A stretch of DNA of 64,000 nt. It comes from Salinisphaera shabanensis E1L3A. GTDB taxonomy: Bacteria > Pseudomonadota > Gammaproteobacteria > Nevskiales > Salinisphaeraceae. The first letter of the stretch is position 1. Each line of letters opens with the position of its first letter. A program made the position numbers and the translations under genes. The stretch is taken from NCBI RefSeq assembly GCF_000215955.2, contig NZ_AFNV02000019.1, positions 30,187-94,186 of the forward strand. The letters run 5' to 3'. A model generated the notes under the pieces. It was not told where the DNA came from, did not search any database, and saw only the letters and a list, made by a program, of their open reading frames with translations. This document shows positions 37,286 to 45,909 of this stretch, piece by piece.

Positions 37286-37498
37286 TCAGACCGGTAGCGT
37301 GACCGTGTAGTCTTCGCCACTCACCAAGGGGAAGTCGGCCTCGTTGGCTTCGGATACCTTCACGGTATAGCGACCCGCCGTCTCACCGCGGGACTCGGCG
37401 TGCGCACGTACGGCAGCCTCGGCGGCCGCCTCGAAAGTGTCGGCATCGACAAGGTGCTCGTCGTCGCCGATTTCGCAGATGAAACGCATCATGGCCAT
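37286..37498 (-). CDS. Small acidic protein, function unknown
   Basis: 70-residue protein (MAMMRFICEIGDDEHLVDAD at the start) with no signal peptide or membrane segment and a net acidic composition; it ends with beta-strand-like DYTVTLPV. I recognise no family. It lies 40 bp downstream of the zinc-finger gene on the same strand, so the two may be cotranscribed. Three ATG codons near the start are all possible. Confidence 0.55.
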   Translation of the reverse strand: MAMMRFICEIGDDEHLVDADTFEAAAEAAVRAHAESRGETAGRYTVKVSEANEADFPLVSGEDYTVTLPV

Positions 37499-37538
37499 AT
37501 CGATCGTCTGAATGAAGCGCGTGCGCCCACGCATCGCG

Positions 37539-37808
37539 CTAGCGCAGCTGGCTGTCCTTGCTACCGCGTCGGTTGATAGCCGTATTGTTGCGGTGATCCT
37601 CATCGACCGCTTCCTGGCAGGCCACACAAAGCTGTACACCAGGGATCGCTTCGCGGCGGCGCTGCGGTATCTCGTCGCCGCATTCGGCACAATATTCGAG
37701 GCTTTCGCCCGCCTGCCCGAGCCGCGATCGAGCGAGCTCCACACCTTCGGCCACGGTGCTGTCGATTTGTTCCTGTACGGCGCCTTCACGCGCCCAACCG
37801 GTCGCCAT
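37539..37808 (-). CDS. DksA/TraR-type C4 zinc-finger protein
   Basis: 89-residue protein of the DksA/TraR zinc-finger family, YbiI-like size. The zinc ligands are CAEC and CVAC (about residues 40-43 and 61-64) in a typical EYCAECGDEIPQRRREAIPG context. The long coiled-coil of true DksA is absent, so it is the short type; such proteins may bind RNA polymerase secondary channel or act otherwise. Start chosen at the ATG at 37808. Confidence 0.88.
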   Translation of the reverse strand: MATGWAREGAVQEQIDSTVAEGVELARSRLGQAGESLEYCAECGDEIPQRRREAIPGVQLCVACQEAVDEDHRNNTAINRRGSKDSQLR

Positions 37809-37879
37809 ATTGTGCTCCTCGATTGTGCAAGATGATCAGCATTACCCATGCACGACGCGGTTTCAATACGCGCGCATAC

Positions 37880-38401
37880 TCAGCGGCCGCTACCGGGCTC
37901 CAAAATCAGCCGCCCGTCACGCTGGCTGATATCGACGTGGCGCAGAAACGTCATGCCCAGCAGCACAAAATCTGCGCTCATTGACGGGTTGATCGAAGCG
38001 CGCACATCGTACTGGGTCAAACCACCGATCCGAACCACGCCCAGACGCGTGGCGTGCGCCCTGACGCGCCCGGCCGCGGTCTCGACCACCAGGGGCGCGC
38101 CGCGCGACAATCCCAGGCGTTGCGCCATCGCGCCCGGCACGGCGACATGGCTCGCGCCCGTATCGATAAGAAACCGCACAGCTTCGCCGTTGATTTCGCC
38201 CGGCACCACGTAGTGGCCGCCCGGCGCCGCTTCAAGAACCAGCCGCTCTGGCGCCTGCGCGCCGGCCGTTATGTCGCGGTTCGGATGCGCGCGCCTGTCA
38301 AGGAGCTGGTCGAAGCCCCACCAGAGCACGCCCAACAGTACGAAAGTGGCCACCACGGGACGCAGTGGGCGTAGTGCGTCGGACATCGCAATCGATTTCA
38401 T
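37880..38401 (-). CDS. Membrane-anchored retropepsin-like aspartic protease (TIGR02281 type)
   Basis: 173-residue protein with one N-terminal membrane anchor (about residues 16-31) and a periplasmic retroviral-type protease domain. The active-site triad is LIDTGASHVAVPG (D about residue 81), and the flap and second half (LLGMTFLRHVDISQRDGRLIL) match the bacterial clan-AA family, members of which act as dimers. Family length agrees. No partner gene nearby; the substrate is unknown. Confidence 0.85.
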   Translation of the reverse strand: MKSIAMSDALRPLRPVVATFVLLGVLWWGFDQLLDRRAHPNRDITAGAQAPERLVLEAAPGGHYVVPGEINGEAVRFLIDTGASHVAVPGAMAQRLGLSRGAPLVVETAAGRVRAHATRLGVVRIGGLTQYDVRASINPSMSADFVLLGMTFLRHVDISQRDGRLILEPGSGR

Positions 38402-38977
38402 GAATGAGACCGCAGGATAGCCGACCTCTATAGCCTGGCGGGTAATGGCCGGCCGTTTGCGGACATATCGTTCCGGCGTCGCAGACAGGTGGCCCCGACC
38501 GGTTTCTTCAGCGCATGCATACGTAACTGCGACAACAACGGCTCAGGGCACACTGCCCGTCCATTCGAGCCGCGAGAATACATACCAGGCTTTCGACCTG
38601 AGCGCTCGACATTCAAAGCTTGGTCGGGCCTGTTCAAAAGCCTGCACGCATCGGTCAATTTTTAACCATATTAATGCGAAGCCTTGCCCGGCCTGCGATC
38701 CAAGCACTAACGCACCGGTTGTCCACAGCTTCGTCCAGCGCCGGTGTGCAAAAGTCGTGTCGCCGGTCTGGTCCACGGCCCATAGGTGGCTTCATTGATC
38801 GCTTAAACCAATTGACCACCTAGCCGCGTGGACGGCCCGCGCCCGCACGCCGATATACAGGCTCATGCATGATGGTCGCGACGGCGCGATCGATGGCACC
38901 GAATTCAGGCTAACCGACGCTGAAACTCTGCCTTGTTACGGTCCTTTATTTTCTCCTGACTGCATAAGGACGCCACC
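38402..38977. other. Spacer upstream of the YetF-like gene with DnaA-box-like module E
   Basis: A 576 bp spacer between divergent genes. It contains one copy of the DnaA-box-like module (listed separately) and, near 38660-38680, an AT-rich patch. A TATTTT-rich stretch near 38947 and a purine-rich AAGGA before the ATG are the likely YetF promoter/leader elements. I see no gene in it. Confidence 0.55.
38662..38753 (-). repeat. DnaA-box-like module, copy E
   Basis: On the minus strand: GCACAC from 38749, TGGACGAAG in the middle, TGTGGACAA at 38727-38719, and about 40 bp further the AT-rich element at 38678-38662. The CACAC to TGTGGACAA offset is again 21 bp, as in copies A, C and D, although this copy is 28 kb away. 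Confidence 0.65.
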
Positions 38978-39550
38978 ATGAATTGGCAATGGCTAAACAC
39001 CAGCGGCACCACGCTTTTCATGGTGCTGATTTCCGGCATTGGTATCTATATTTCTCTCCTGGCGCTGACTCGACTGGCCGGCCTGCGCAGTTTTTCCAAG
39101 ATGTCGAGCTTCGATTTCGCGACCACCGTTGCATTCGGATCGATCATTGCATCGACGCTGCTTTCGAAGAACCCGCCACTGGCCAGCGCTGCGTTCGGTC
39201 TGGCTGTGCTTTATGGCTTGCAATACGCCGTATCCCGAGCTCGCCAGGCCAGTACGGCCATTCAACGGCTGGTCGACAACGAGCCGTTGTTGTTGATGGC
39301 CGGACGCGAGATTCTTTACGACAATCTCAAGAAAGCGCGCGTGACCGAAGACGATCTACGCTCGAAACTGCGTCTGGCCGGCGTGACCGATCGCGAGCAA
39401 GTGCTCGCCGTGGTTTTCGAGACCACCGGCGACTGTTCCGTGCTTGCACGCGGCGAACGTCTCGACCCCTGGTTGCTGAGCCAGGTCCGCGACGCCGAAC
39501 GCCTCGGAAGGCTGACTTCGGCCAATGATTCCTCTTCTTCCCGCTCTTGA
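38978..39550 (+). CDS. DUF421 (YetF-like) membrane protein
   Basis: 190-residue inner-membrane protein with three N-terminal helices (about 13-33, 39-60 and 68-82), then a soluble beta-rich domain. The motif FSKMSSFDFATTVAFGSI and the cytosolic REILYDNLKKARVTEDDLRS with EVLAVVFETTG-like (QVLAVVFETTGDCSVL) are typical of the DUF421/YetF family. AAGGA precedes the ATG. The frame of the downstream MFS gene overlaps its end. Role unknown; relatives are spore/stress membrane proteins. Confidence 0.9.
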   Translation: MNWQWLNTSGTTLFMVLISGIGIYISLLALTRLAGLRSFSKMSSFDFATTVAFGSIIASTLLSKNPPLASAAFGLAVLYGLQYAVSRARQASTAIQRLVDNEPLLLMAGREILYDNLKKARVTEDDLRSKLRLAGVTDREQVLAVVFETTGDCSVLARGERLDPWLLSQVRDAERLGRLTSANDSSSSRS

Positions 39551-39605
39551 AAGCGCAGCGTTACGAAACGATGTACTGGCGTTGCCCGGTCGCTTCTGGA
39601 TCTCC

Positions 39606-40775
39606 ATGCCCCGCAATATCTCTGCCCTGCCCGTTCTGATCGCACTCGCGACGGGCTCATTCGCGATCGGCACGACCGAATTCGCCACAATGAGCCTGTT
39701 GCCGTTCATCGAGGACGGGCTGTCGATCGATCCGACAACCGCCAGCCATATCATCAGCGCCTATGCGCTGGGCGTGGTTTTCGGGGCTCCCGTTATCACC
39801 GTGCTGGCGGCACGCGTGGCCCGCAAACCGTTGCTGCTGATCCTGATGTCGCTATTCGCGCTCGGCAACGCCCTGAGCGCTGTCGCCCCGAGCTACGGCT
39901 CGCTGATGCTGTGCCGTTTTCTGGCCGGCATACCACACGGTGCCTATTTCGGCCTGGCATCGCTGGTAGCCGCGTCCGTGGTCGATCCGGCAAAGCGCAC
40001 GCAGGCCGTCGGCTACGTAATGCTGGGGTTAACGACCGCCACCGTTGTCGGTGTACCGCTGGCGACATGGCTCGGCCACGCAGCCGGCTGGCGTGCCGGT
40101 TACTGGGTCATTACGGCCATTGCACTCTCGGCGGTTGTGCTGATTGCGATCTATGCGCCGCGCGACCGGGCGGCCAGCGATGCCAGCGCTGTACGTGAGC
40201 TGGGTGCACTCACGCGGGTCTCGGTATGGCTGACGCTGGCTATCGGCGCCGTCGGCTTTGGCGGCATGTTCGCCGTATATACCTATGTCACGTCGACGCT
40301 GGAGCAGGTCACCGGCTTGTCCGAGCAATGGATACCGGTCGTGTTGTGCATCTTCGGGCTCGGCATGACGTTCGGCAACGCCGTGCTGCCGCGTTTTGCC
40401 GACCGTGCCTTAATGCCGACCGCCGGCGCGCTGCTGGTCTGGAGCGCGATCGCGCTGGCCTGTTTCCCGCTGGTAGCCGGCAATGCCTGGCTGATTACGC
40501 TCGACGTGTTCTGTATCGGAATCGGCGGTGCCCTGGGGCCCGTACTGCAGACGCGTTTGATGGATGTGGCAGGTGATGCACAGAACCTGGCAGCCGCGCT
40601 CAATCATGTGGCCTTCAATATGGCCAACGCCCTGGGCCCGTGGGTTGCCGGGTTGGCGCTGGCTGCGGGCTTCGGCCTGCGCTCGACCGGCGCCGTAGGC
40701 TGCCTGCTGGCGCTCGGCGGGCTTGCGATATGGATGATCGCGATCACCCATGCGCGAATGATTGAGCGCCGGTAG
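39606..40775 (+). CDS. MFS transporter (AraJ/sugar-efflux-type)
   Basis: Inner-membrane drug/sugar exporter of 389 residues (416 if the overlapping upstream ATG at 39525 is used) with 12 predicted helices. The DHA1-type opening ALATGSFAIGTTEFATMSLL and the conserved LMLCRFLAGIPHGAYFGLAS identify the AraJ/YdhP subfamily. The ATG at 39606 gives an N-terminus of usual length for the family and avoids overlapping the YetF gene. The two genes are probably cotranscribed. Exported substrate unknown. Confidence 0.88.
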   Translation: MPRNISALPVLIALATGSFAIGTTEFATMSLLPFIEDGLSIDPTTASHIISAYALGVVFGAPVITVLAARVARKPLLLILMSLFALGNALSAVAPSYGSLMLCRFLAGIPHGAYFGLASLVAASVVDPAKRTQAVGYVMLGLTTATVVGVPLATWLGHAAGWRAGYWVITAIALSAVVLIAIYAPRDRAASDASAVRELGALTRVSVWLTLAIGAVGFGGMFAVYTYVTSTLEQVTGLSEQWIPVVLCIFGLGMTFGNAVLPRFADRALMPTAGALLVWSAIALACFPLVAGNAWLITLDVFCIGIGGALGPVLQTRLMDVAGDAQNLAAALNHVAFNMANALGPWVAGLALAAGFGLRSTGAVGCLLALGGLAIWMIAITHARMIERR

Positions 40776-40890
40776 CGTACGTCCAGCCGCCGCGCCATAA
40801 TCGGCGCATCGCCTCCGGCGGTCGGCGCGCCGCATCGAAGCGCTGCCGCTGGACTTTCACACTGGCCCAATCGCGGGCCTGGAGCTCGCT

Positions 40891-41271
40891 ATGAATTTTC
40901 GTATTCTTGCTATTACCTGCGTATTGCTCGGTTTTGCCGGCAGTGCATTCGCCGAGCGCGCGATTAGCGGCACCGAGCGCGCCGTAGGCAGTAGCGAACG
41001 CGCCATCAGCGGCAGTGAGCGCGCTATTGGCGGCAGTGAGAACGGTACATCGGGGTCCGGCAACATGTCGGTTATCGACAGTGGTGACACGCGCACGAAC
41101 CTCGGCACCTCGAATGGTACGACCACGCGTTATTCGAACGGCGTTACCAACAGCCCGGGCGTAAGCGGCAGTGGTCTGGATACGCGCCGCAGCCAGTTCG
41201 AATCCGACTCGCGTCCGCTCAGCGACAAGATCGAGCAGCGCCGGAAGGCGTTCGAGGGCAGCTCGAACTAG
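40891..41271 (+). CDS. Secreted protein with heptad-like tandem repeats, function unknown
   Basis: 126-residue protein with a signal peptide (about 1-21, ending SAFA). The mature N-terminus is made of seven-residue repeats: ERAISGT, ERAVGSS, ERAISGS, ERAIGGS, then the degenerate ENGTSGS. The rest is S/T/G/N-rich and disordered (SNGTTTRYSNGVTNSPGV), ending in a charged helix (DKIEQRRKAFE). No family recognised. It ends before a strong bidirectional terminator shared with the CsbD gene. Confidence 0.7.
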   Translation: MNFRILAITCVLLGFAGSAFAERAISGTERAVGSSERAISGSERAIGGSENGTSGSGNMSVIDSGDTRTNLGTSNGTTTRYSNGVTNSPGVSGSGLDTRRSQFESDSRPLSDKIEQRRKAFEGSSN

Positions 41272-41292
41272 TCCAGCGCCTCTCGTGCGCAC

Positions 41293-41330
41293 AAAAAAGC
41301 GCGCCGGGTAAAACCCGGCGCGCTTTGTTT
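41293..41330. terminator. Bidirectional terminator between the repeat protein and CsbD genes
   Basis: Perfect 13 bp stem AAGCGCGCCGGGT / ACCCGGCGCGCTT around AAA (41297-41325), with six A residues on the left and TTGTTT on the right. It can end both convergent transcripts. Confidence 0.92.
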
Positions 41331-41346
41331 AGAGCTAAGCTCTTGG

Positions 41347-41532
41347 CTAGTCCTTGAGCTTGTCGCGGACCTTGTCCTTGGCCTGGCCTACCTTGTCCTG
41401 AACCTTGCCCGTTTTACGCTGGGCTTTGCCTTCGGCTTCTTTCTGCTCGTCGCCGGTTACCTTGCCAACGCCTTCCTTGACAGCGCCTTTGACTCGGTCA
41501 GCTTTGCCTTTCTTGCGATCATCATCAACCAT
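41347..41532 (-). CDS. CsbD-family stress protein
   Basis: 61-residue, lysine-rich protein of the CsbD/YjbJ stress-response family: DRVKGAVKEGVGKVTGDEQ followed by degenerate heptad-like KAQRKTGKVQDKVGQAKDK. Such proteins are abundant under stress but have no known catalytic role; they are probably disordered or helical. GGAG lies 7 bp before the ATG. Bidirectional terminator at its 3' end. Confidence 0.92.
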   Translation of the reverse strand: MVDDDRKKGKADRVKGAVKEGVGKVTGDEQKEAEGKAQRKTGKVQDKVGQAKDKVRDKLKD

Positions 41533-41765
41533 GGAAATACTCCGTGATACGCCGGTTGGTTTTTAAAACCGTAACGGCAGGTTGGATTCTCGGATACATC
41601 TGCGCCTAGTCGGACACGCGGGCCGCGGATGCATACGGCGGCAGTGCTGCCGCTCCACACACTATTTTGTGCGTGTTCAATTACTTTGGGGCCGTTTCAC
41701 TGCCGGCAGTATCCGGTTAACTACGGATACGAGAACCAAACCATTCAGCCTGGCGAACGCGTTGT

Positions 41766-42296
41766 TCAGGTCATGCGATCGAGCGTGGCATCGCGAAGAA
41801 CGACGCGATGAAACAATACGCCCGTGATATGCAGCGCCACCAGCGCCAGTATCGTCCAGCTCAGCCAGTAGTGAATCGCCGAAAGTATGGGCGCGATATC
41901 CGGCGATTCGCCGATCGGACTCCACACCGGCAGCACGCCGAACCATTTCAGCGCGAAGCCGTGGGCATTGGTGGCAAGAAAACCGCTGATCGGCATGGCA
42001 ATCAAGGCCAGGTAAAGCGCCCAATGCACTGTATCGGCGAGCCAGGCTTGCATACGCGGCACCTGCGCGTGCCCCGGCGTATGGGTAAGAAAGCGCACAC
42101 ACAACCGTGCCAGCATGAACCAGAGCACCAGAAAGCCCAGCGATTCATGCCACAGATAGAAGCCCGTCTTGGCGTCGTCGCGTACGAACGAGATCACCTT
42201 GCCGAGCGGCCATACGGCAAACACCAATACCGCGACAAGCCAGTGGAACGTCTTGGCAAGCGGATGGAATGTCGGGTTCGACGATGACGACATCAT
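41766..42296 (-). CDS. Cytochrome b561-type membrane protein
   Basis: 176-residue inner-membrane cytochrome with four helices and haem-ligand histidines in typical places: HWLVAVLVFA (helix 1), YLWHESLGFLVL (helix 2) and YLWHESLGFL-like GTIHYWLSWTILALVALHITG near the C-terminus (AIHYWLSWTILA). The family moves electrons across or within the membrane, often from quinol to an acceptor, or acts as a superoxide:quinone oxidoreductase. GAGGA precedes the ATG. Cotranscription with the CsbD gene is possible but not shown. Confidence 0.9.
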   Translation of the reverse strand: MMSSSSNPTFHPLAKTFHWLVAVLVFAVWPLGKVISFVRDDAKTGFYLWHESLGFLVLWFMLARLCVRFLTHTPGHAQVPRMQAWLADTVHWALYLALIAMPISGFLATNAHGFALKWFGVLPVWSPIGESPDIAPILSAIHYWLSWTILALVALHITGVLFHRVVLRDATLDRMT

Positions 42297-42362
42297 GTTT
42301 CATCCTCGCGACGGCGCATCGGACGCCGACGCCAACAACGCCAGGCGTTCCTACGCGGCCAT

Positions 42363-42734
42363 TCAGCCGAAATGGTAGAAGGCGATCTTATTGCCATCCG
42401 GATCACGTACATAGGCGCCATAGAACTGATCGGGGATACGCTGGCCGGGCTCACCGTCACAGGTCGCGCCGAGTTCAATCGCCTTGTGGTAAGTCGTATC
42501 GACCGCTTCCTTGGACCCGGGGTGGAGCGCCACCATGTTGCCGTTGCCCGGGTCGTGCGGCTGTTCGTCATAGGGAATACACACGGCAAGCATCGGCTCG
42601 CTCATTTTCTTGCCGATGAAACAGATGCGCCCCATATCCACCAGTACACGCGCATCGAAATCCGTGAGCAAGCTCGAATAAAAAGCCTTGGCGCGCGTCA
42701 TATCGCTCACGCCGATGGTCACATAGCCGATCAT
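42363..42734 (-). CDS. VOC-superfamily protein (glyoxalase/bleomycin-resistance fold)
   Basis: 123-residue small VOC protein: MIGYVTIGVSDMTRAKAFYS at the start and GAYVRDPDGNKIAFYHFG at the end, with the conserved metal-site positions in a single-module protein. GGAGAAATGA lies directly before the ATG. Members range from lactoylglutathione lyase-like enzymes to metal-independent binders; substrate unknown. Confidence 0.9.
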   Translation of the reverse strand: MIGYVTIGVSDMTRAKAFYSSLLTDFDARVLVDMGRICFIGKKMSEPMLAVCIPYDEQPHDPGNGNMVALHPGSKEAVDTTYHKAIELGATCDGEPGQRIPDQFYGAYVRDPDGNKIAFYHFG

Positions 42735-42914
42735 TCATTTCTCCGATTGCAACCCAAACGCTGTAACCGAGCGTACACGAGGTTGGTGCGCAAAAGACGC
42801 GCCACAGTGTCGGGGCGATTTGCCTTGTGCGCATAGCGCCGTAACCTACGCGCTTGGCCTCGACGCGGCGCGTTGCGTACCCGACGCGCGGCCACCCACG
42901 ATAAGGACGACACG

Positions 42915-43865
42915 TTGGCTTCGATCATATCGATTCGCAATCTCGAAAAGCGCTACGACTCGGGCTTTCGTGCACTAAAAGGCATCGATCTGGATATCCC
43001 GGATGGCGATATCTTCGCCCTGCTCGGCCCCAACGGCGCCGGCAAGACGACGCTCATCAATGTGGTATGCGGCATCGTCAACGCCAGCGCAGGCACGGTG
43101 GAAGCGGCGGGTCACAACATCATTTCGGATTACCGCGCGGCGCGGTCGCTGATCGGTCTGGTGCCCCAGGAACTCACCACCGACGCCTTCGAGACGGTCT
43201 GGGCCACGGTGAGTTTTTCGCGCGGGCTGTTCGGCAAGCCCAAGAACCCGGCACATATCGAAAAAGTACTCAAGGATCTCTCGCTTTGGGACAAGCGCAA
43301 CAACATGCTCATGACGCTCTCCGGCGGCATGAAGCGCCGCGTGATGATCGCCAAGGCGTTGTCGCACGAACCCAAGATCCTGTTTCTCGATGAACCCACC
43401 GCCGGTGTCGACGTGGAACTGCGGCGCAGCATGTGGGAAGTGGTCCGTTCGCTGCGCGAACATGGAGTGACCATCATCCTGACCACCCACTATCTGGAAG
43501 AAGCCGAACAGATGGCCGATCGCATCGGCGTGGTCAACGCCGGCGAAATCGTACTCGTCGAACAAAAGCACGAGTTGATGGCCAAGCTGGGCGAAAAACG
43601 CCTCACCCTGCAGCTCGAAGACGCGGTCGAACAAATCCCCGATGCGCTCGCCGCACATACGCTCGAAATCGGCGACGACGGCTACGCGCTGGTCTATACC
43701 TACAACGCCAATGACAAGCGTACCGGTATCAATTCGCTGTTCCGTGATCTCGACAGCGCCGGGCTGCGGCTGCGCGATGTCGACACCAAGCAGAGTTCGC
43801 TGGAAGAGATCTTCGTGGATCTGGTGAAAGCGCCGACGAGCGAGAGCACAAGGAACGACGCATGA
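42915..43865 (+). CDS. ABC-2 type transporter ATPase (YadG-like)
   Basis: 316-residue ATP-binding subunit. Walker [10 protein letters not shown], signature [16 protein letters not shown], Walker [13 protein letters not shown] and the H-loop histidine in TTHYLEEA are intact. It pairs with the permease gene that overlaps its stop codon by ATGA. The start is taken as TTG at 42915 with AAGGA 7 bp upstream, giving [14 protein letters not shown] in frame with family N-termini. In E. coli the closest layout is yadG-yadH. Exported substrate unknown. Confidence 0.9.
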   Translation: MASIISIRNLEKRYDSGFRALKGIDLDIPDGDIFALLGPNGAGKTTLINVVCGIVNASAGTVEAAGHNIISDYRAARSLIGLVPQELTTDAFETVWATVSFSRGLFGKPKNPAHIEKVLKDLSLWDKRNNMLMTLSGGMKRRVMIAKALSHEPKILFLDEPTAGVDVELRRSMWEVVRSLREHGVTIILTTHYLEEAEQMADRIGVVNAGEIVLVEQKHELMAKLGEKRLTLQLEDAVEQIPDALAAHTLEIGDDGYALVYTYNANDKRTGINSLFRDLDSAGLRLRDVDTKQSSLEEIFVDLVKAPTSESTRNDA

Positions 43866-44623
43866 ATATCCACGCCATTGCTGCCATCTACAAATTCGAA
43901 ATGGCGCGCACCTGGCGCACGCTATTTCAGAGCGTGGTGTCGCCAGTGATCTCGACCTCGCTCTATTTCGTGGTGTTCGGCTCGGCCATCGGCTCGCGGA
44001 TCACCGAAATCCAGGGCGTGAGCTACGGTGCGTTCATCGTGCCGGGGCTGATCATGCTTTCGTTGATGACCCAGAGCATTTCCAACGCCTCGTTTGCGAT
44101 TTACTTCCCGAAGTTCATCGGCACAGTCTACGAACTGCTATCGGCGCCCATTTCCTATGTAGAAATCGTGATCAGCTACGTCGGCGCCGCCGCGACAAAG
44201 TCGGCCGCGCTCGGGCTGATCATCCTTGGCACGTCGTTCTTCTTCGTGGATATCCGCATCGCGCACCCGTTCATGATGCTGCTGTTTCTGGCGCTGACCG
44301 CGATCACCTTCAGCCTGTTCGGCTTCATTATCGGCATCTGGGCCGACAATTTCGAAAAACTGCAGATCGTGCCGCTATTGATCGTTACACCACTGACGTT
44401 TCTGGGCGGCACCTTCTATTCGATCGATATGCTGCCGCCGATCTGGCAGACAATCACCCTGCTCAACCCGGTCGTCTATCTCGTATCCGGCTTTCGCTGG
44501 AGCTTTTACGACGTCGCCGACGTCAACGTGTTCGTCAGCCTGGGCATGATCGGCGTGTTTCTTGCCATCTGCCTGCTCATCGTGGCCTGGATATTCAAGA
44601 GCGGCTATCGACTGAAATCGTAA
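43862..44623 (+). CDS. ABC-2 type transporter permease (YadH-like)
   Basis: 253-residue inner-membrane permease, close in length to YadH (256). Six predicted helices; the conserved ABC2 segments [19 protein letters not shown] and [19 protein letters not shown] are present. Its ATG overlaps the ATPase stop as ATGA, so the two are translated in a coupled manner and form one exporter. Confidence 0.92.
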   Translation: MNIHAIAAIYKFEMARTWRTLFQSVVSPVISTSLYFVVFGSAIGSRITEIQGVSYGAFIVPGLIMLSLMTQSISNASFAIYFPKFIGTVYELLSAPISYVEIVISYVGAAATKSAALGLIILGTSFFFVDIRIAHPFMMLLFLALTAITFSLFGFIIGIWADNFEKLQIVPLLIVTPLTFLGGTFYSIDMLPPIWQTITLLNPVVYLVSGFRWSFYDVADVNVFVSLGMIGVFLAICLLIVAWIFKSGYRLKS

Positions 44624-44648
44624 AACCGGCCCGCTGGAAGCCGTGTAT

Positions 44649-45080
44649 TCAGCCCGCGTCAGCGACTTGATACTGAATCTCGATCTTCTTGCGGCCCCAT
44701 TCGAGCGCGCGCTTGCGCTTGGTGAACAGAATATCGATCTTGTTGCGCCAGCGCCTGTGCATCTTGTCCTGCACGGTATAGGTGCCCGGCAGGCCTTCGA
44801 CACGCACCTTGGTGCCGTGCGTGAGCCCAAGCCGAATGAGATCGCGGGATACGGCGATGGCCTTGTCGCCCGGTTCGAGTTGATCACCGAACGCGGTGAG
44901 GCCGATATTACCGCGCTTGGTTTCTTCTTCGGCAAGGGTGAAAGAAGTTGCCGTGACTTCGAGCGTTTCCCAAGTCACTGCACTGTCGGCCTCACCGCTG
45001 GTGCAGCCCATCACGCCGATCGCAAGTACCACGCCCGCAAGCCAGGGGCGGCGTAGGGAAGGCGAAAGCCTAACTGTCAT
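44649..45080 (-). CDS. 3D-domain (double-psi beta-barrel) lipoprotein
   Basis: 143-residue protein with a lipoprotein signal (lipobox VMGC, cysteine about residue 26) and a 3D/RlpA-like domain: VTATSFTLAEEETKRGNIGLTAFG, then LRLGLTHGTKVRVEGLPGTY-like (GTKVRVEGLPGTYTVQDKM) with the family aspartates D in QDKMHRRWRNKIDI. The domain occurs in lytic transglycosylase MltA and in peptidoglycan-active proteins; the enzyme role here is likely but unproven. GGAGG lies 5 bp before the ATG at 45080. Confidence 0.85.
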   Translation of the reverse strand: MTVRLSPSLRRPWLAGVVLAIGVMGCTSGEADSAVTWETLEVTATSFTLAEEETKRGNIGLTAFGDQLEPGDKAIAVSRDLIRLGLTHGTKVRVEGLPGTYTVQDKMHRRWRNKIDILFTKRKRALEWGRKKIEIQYQVADAG

Positions 45081-45321
45081 CGAGTCCTCCATGCCGGCGT
45101 ATTGAAATCGAAACGCCGATGAGTTCGAAACCAATTAATATCACGTTCTCATCGAGATAGCCGCATTTGCTCAGACGTTACCTGCAACATTCCATGCCGC
45201 CGCCCGGTCTATCTACCGATGCATGCGGCATTTTTTTAGTAAACGGCAGCGGATGCCGAGCGCACGCAAAAACAGCCACGGTGCGCATCAACGCCGCCAC
45301 GTCCGACCAACCCGTTCACGA

Positions 45322-45654
45322 CTAATCCGGCAATAATTGCCAGCCGTTGGCTGCCTCGTTAACGCATACGGTCGCGGTTTCGATCTTACGTTGTTCATCG
45401 CCTGCAACGATCTCGCAGCGCAGGCGCGGTTCGTAGTGGTCGTGCCTCAACTGCCCGGATTCGAGAATTTCGACGTTTTCGACGCGGATCCGTGCCGGAT
45501 CCAGCACGCCCTTGGCACGCATGAACTCGACGCCCGACTCGCGGCCGAGCGAACGCATTGCCGACTGGGTGTTTTCCAGGCTTTTTCGCAGCTGCCTTTT
45601 TAGCAACGGCTCGACGTCATCGGCGGCCGGCGCGCTGGAGCGACCTGCGAGCAA
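45322..45654 (-). pseudogene. Possible degenerate lipoprotein gene lacking a proper start
   Basis: 110-codon frame with an unrecognised mature domain (residues 20-110, mixed charge). Upstream of it the same frame reads IVAVLLAGRSSAPAADD, like the end of a lipoprotein signal in which the lipobox cysteine has become arginine (LAGR instead of LAGC). An in-frame TAA four codons before the TTG and the absence of a basic n-region indicate that the signal peptide has been damaged. Either the gene is dead or it begins at this TTG without a signal. No family recognised. Confidence 0.45.
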
Positions 45655-45909
45655 AACCGCAACGATTTAGCGGCACGAAGGCAGGCTTGAGCCTCGACAA
45701 GACCGGCAATCCAAATATTTTTGTTCGCGTCGTATAACCAATCAGCAGGTTTTAACAACGTTAGCAGCCACGAATCAGATCACCTCACTCGCATGGCGCT
45801 ACCCAAGGCCAAACCAAGCGATTCAGCTGTTCACGGGGACTTATGGGGCGATACGGCAGCTGATACTCATCGGCCGCCTGCGGCCATTCGACCGACTTCG
45901 AAAAGATAA

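Noticed and set aside
41709..41730. GTATCCG/CGGATAC inverted repeat downstream of cytochrome b561 gene
   Set aside because: Short 7 bp arms and no T run; too weak to call a terminator or operator.
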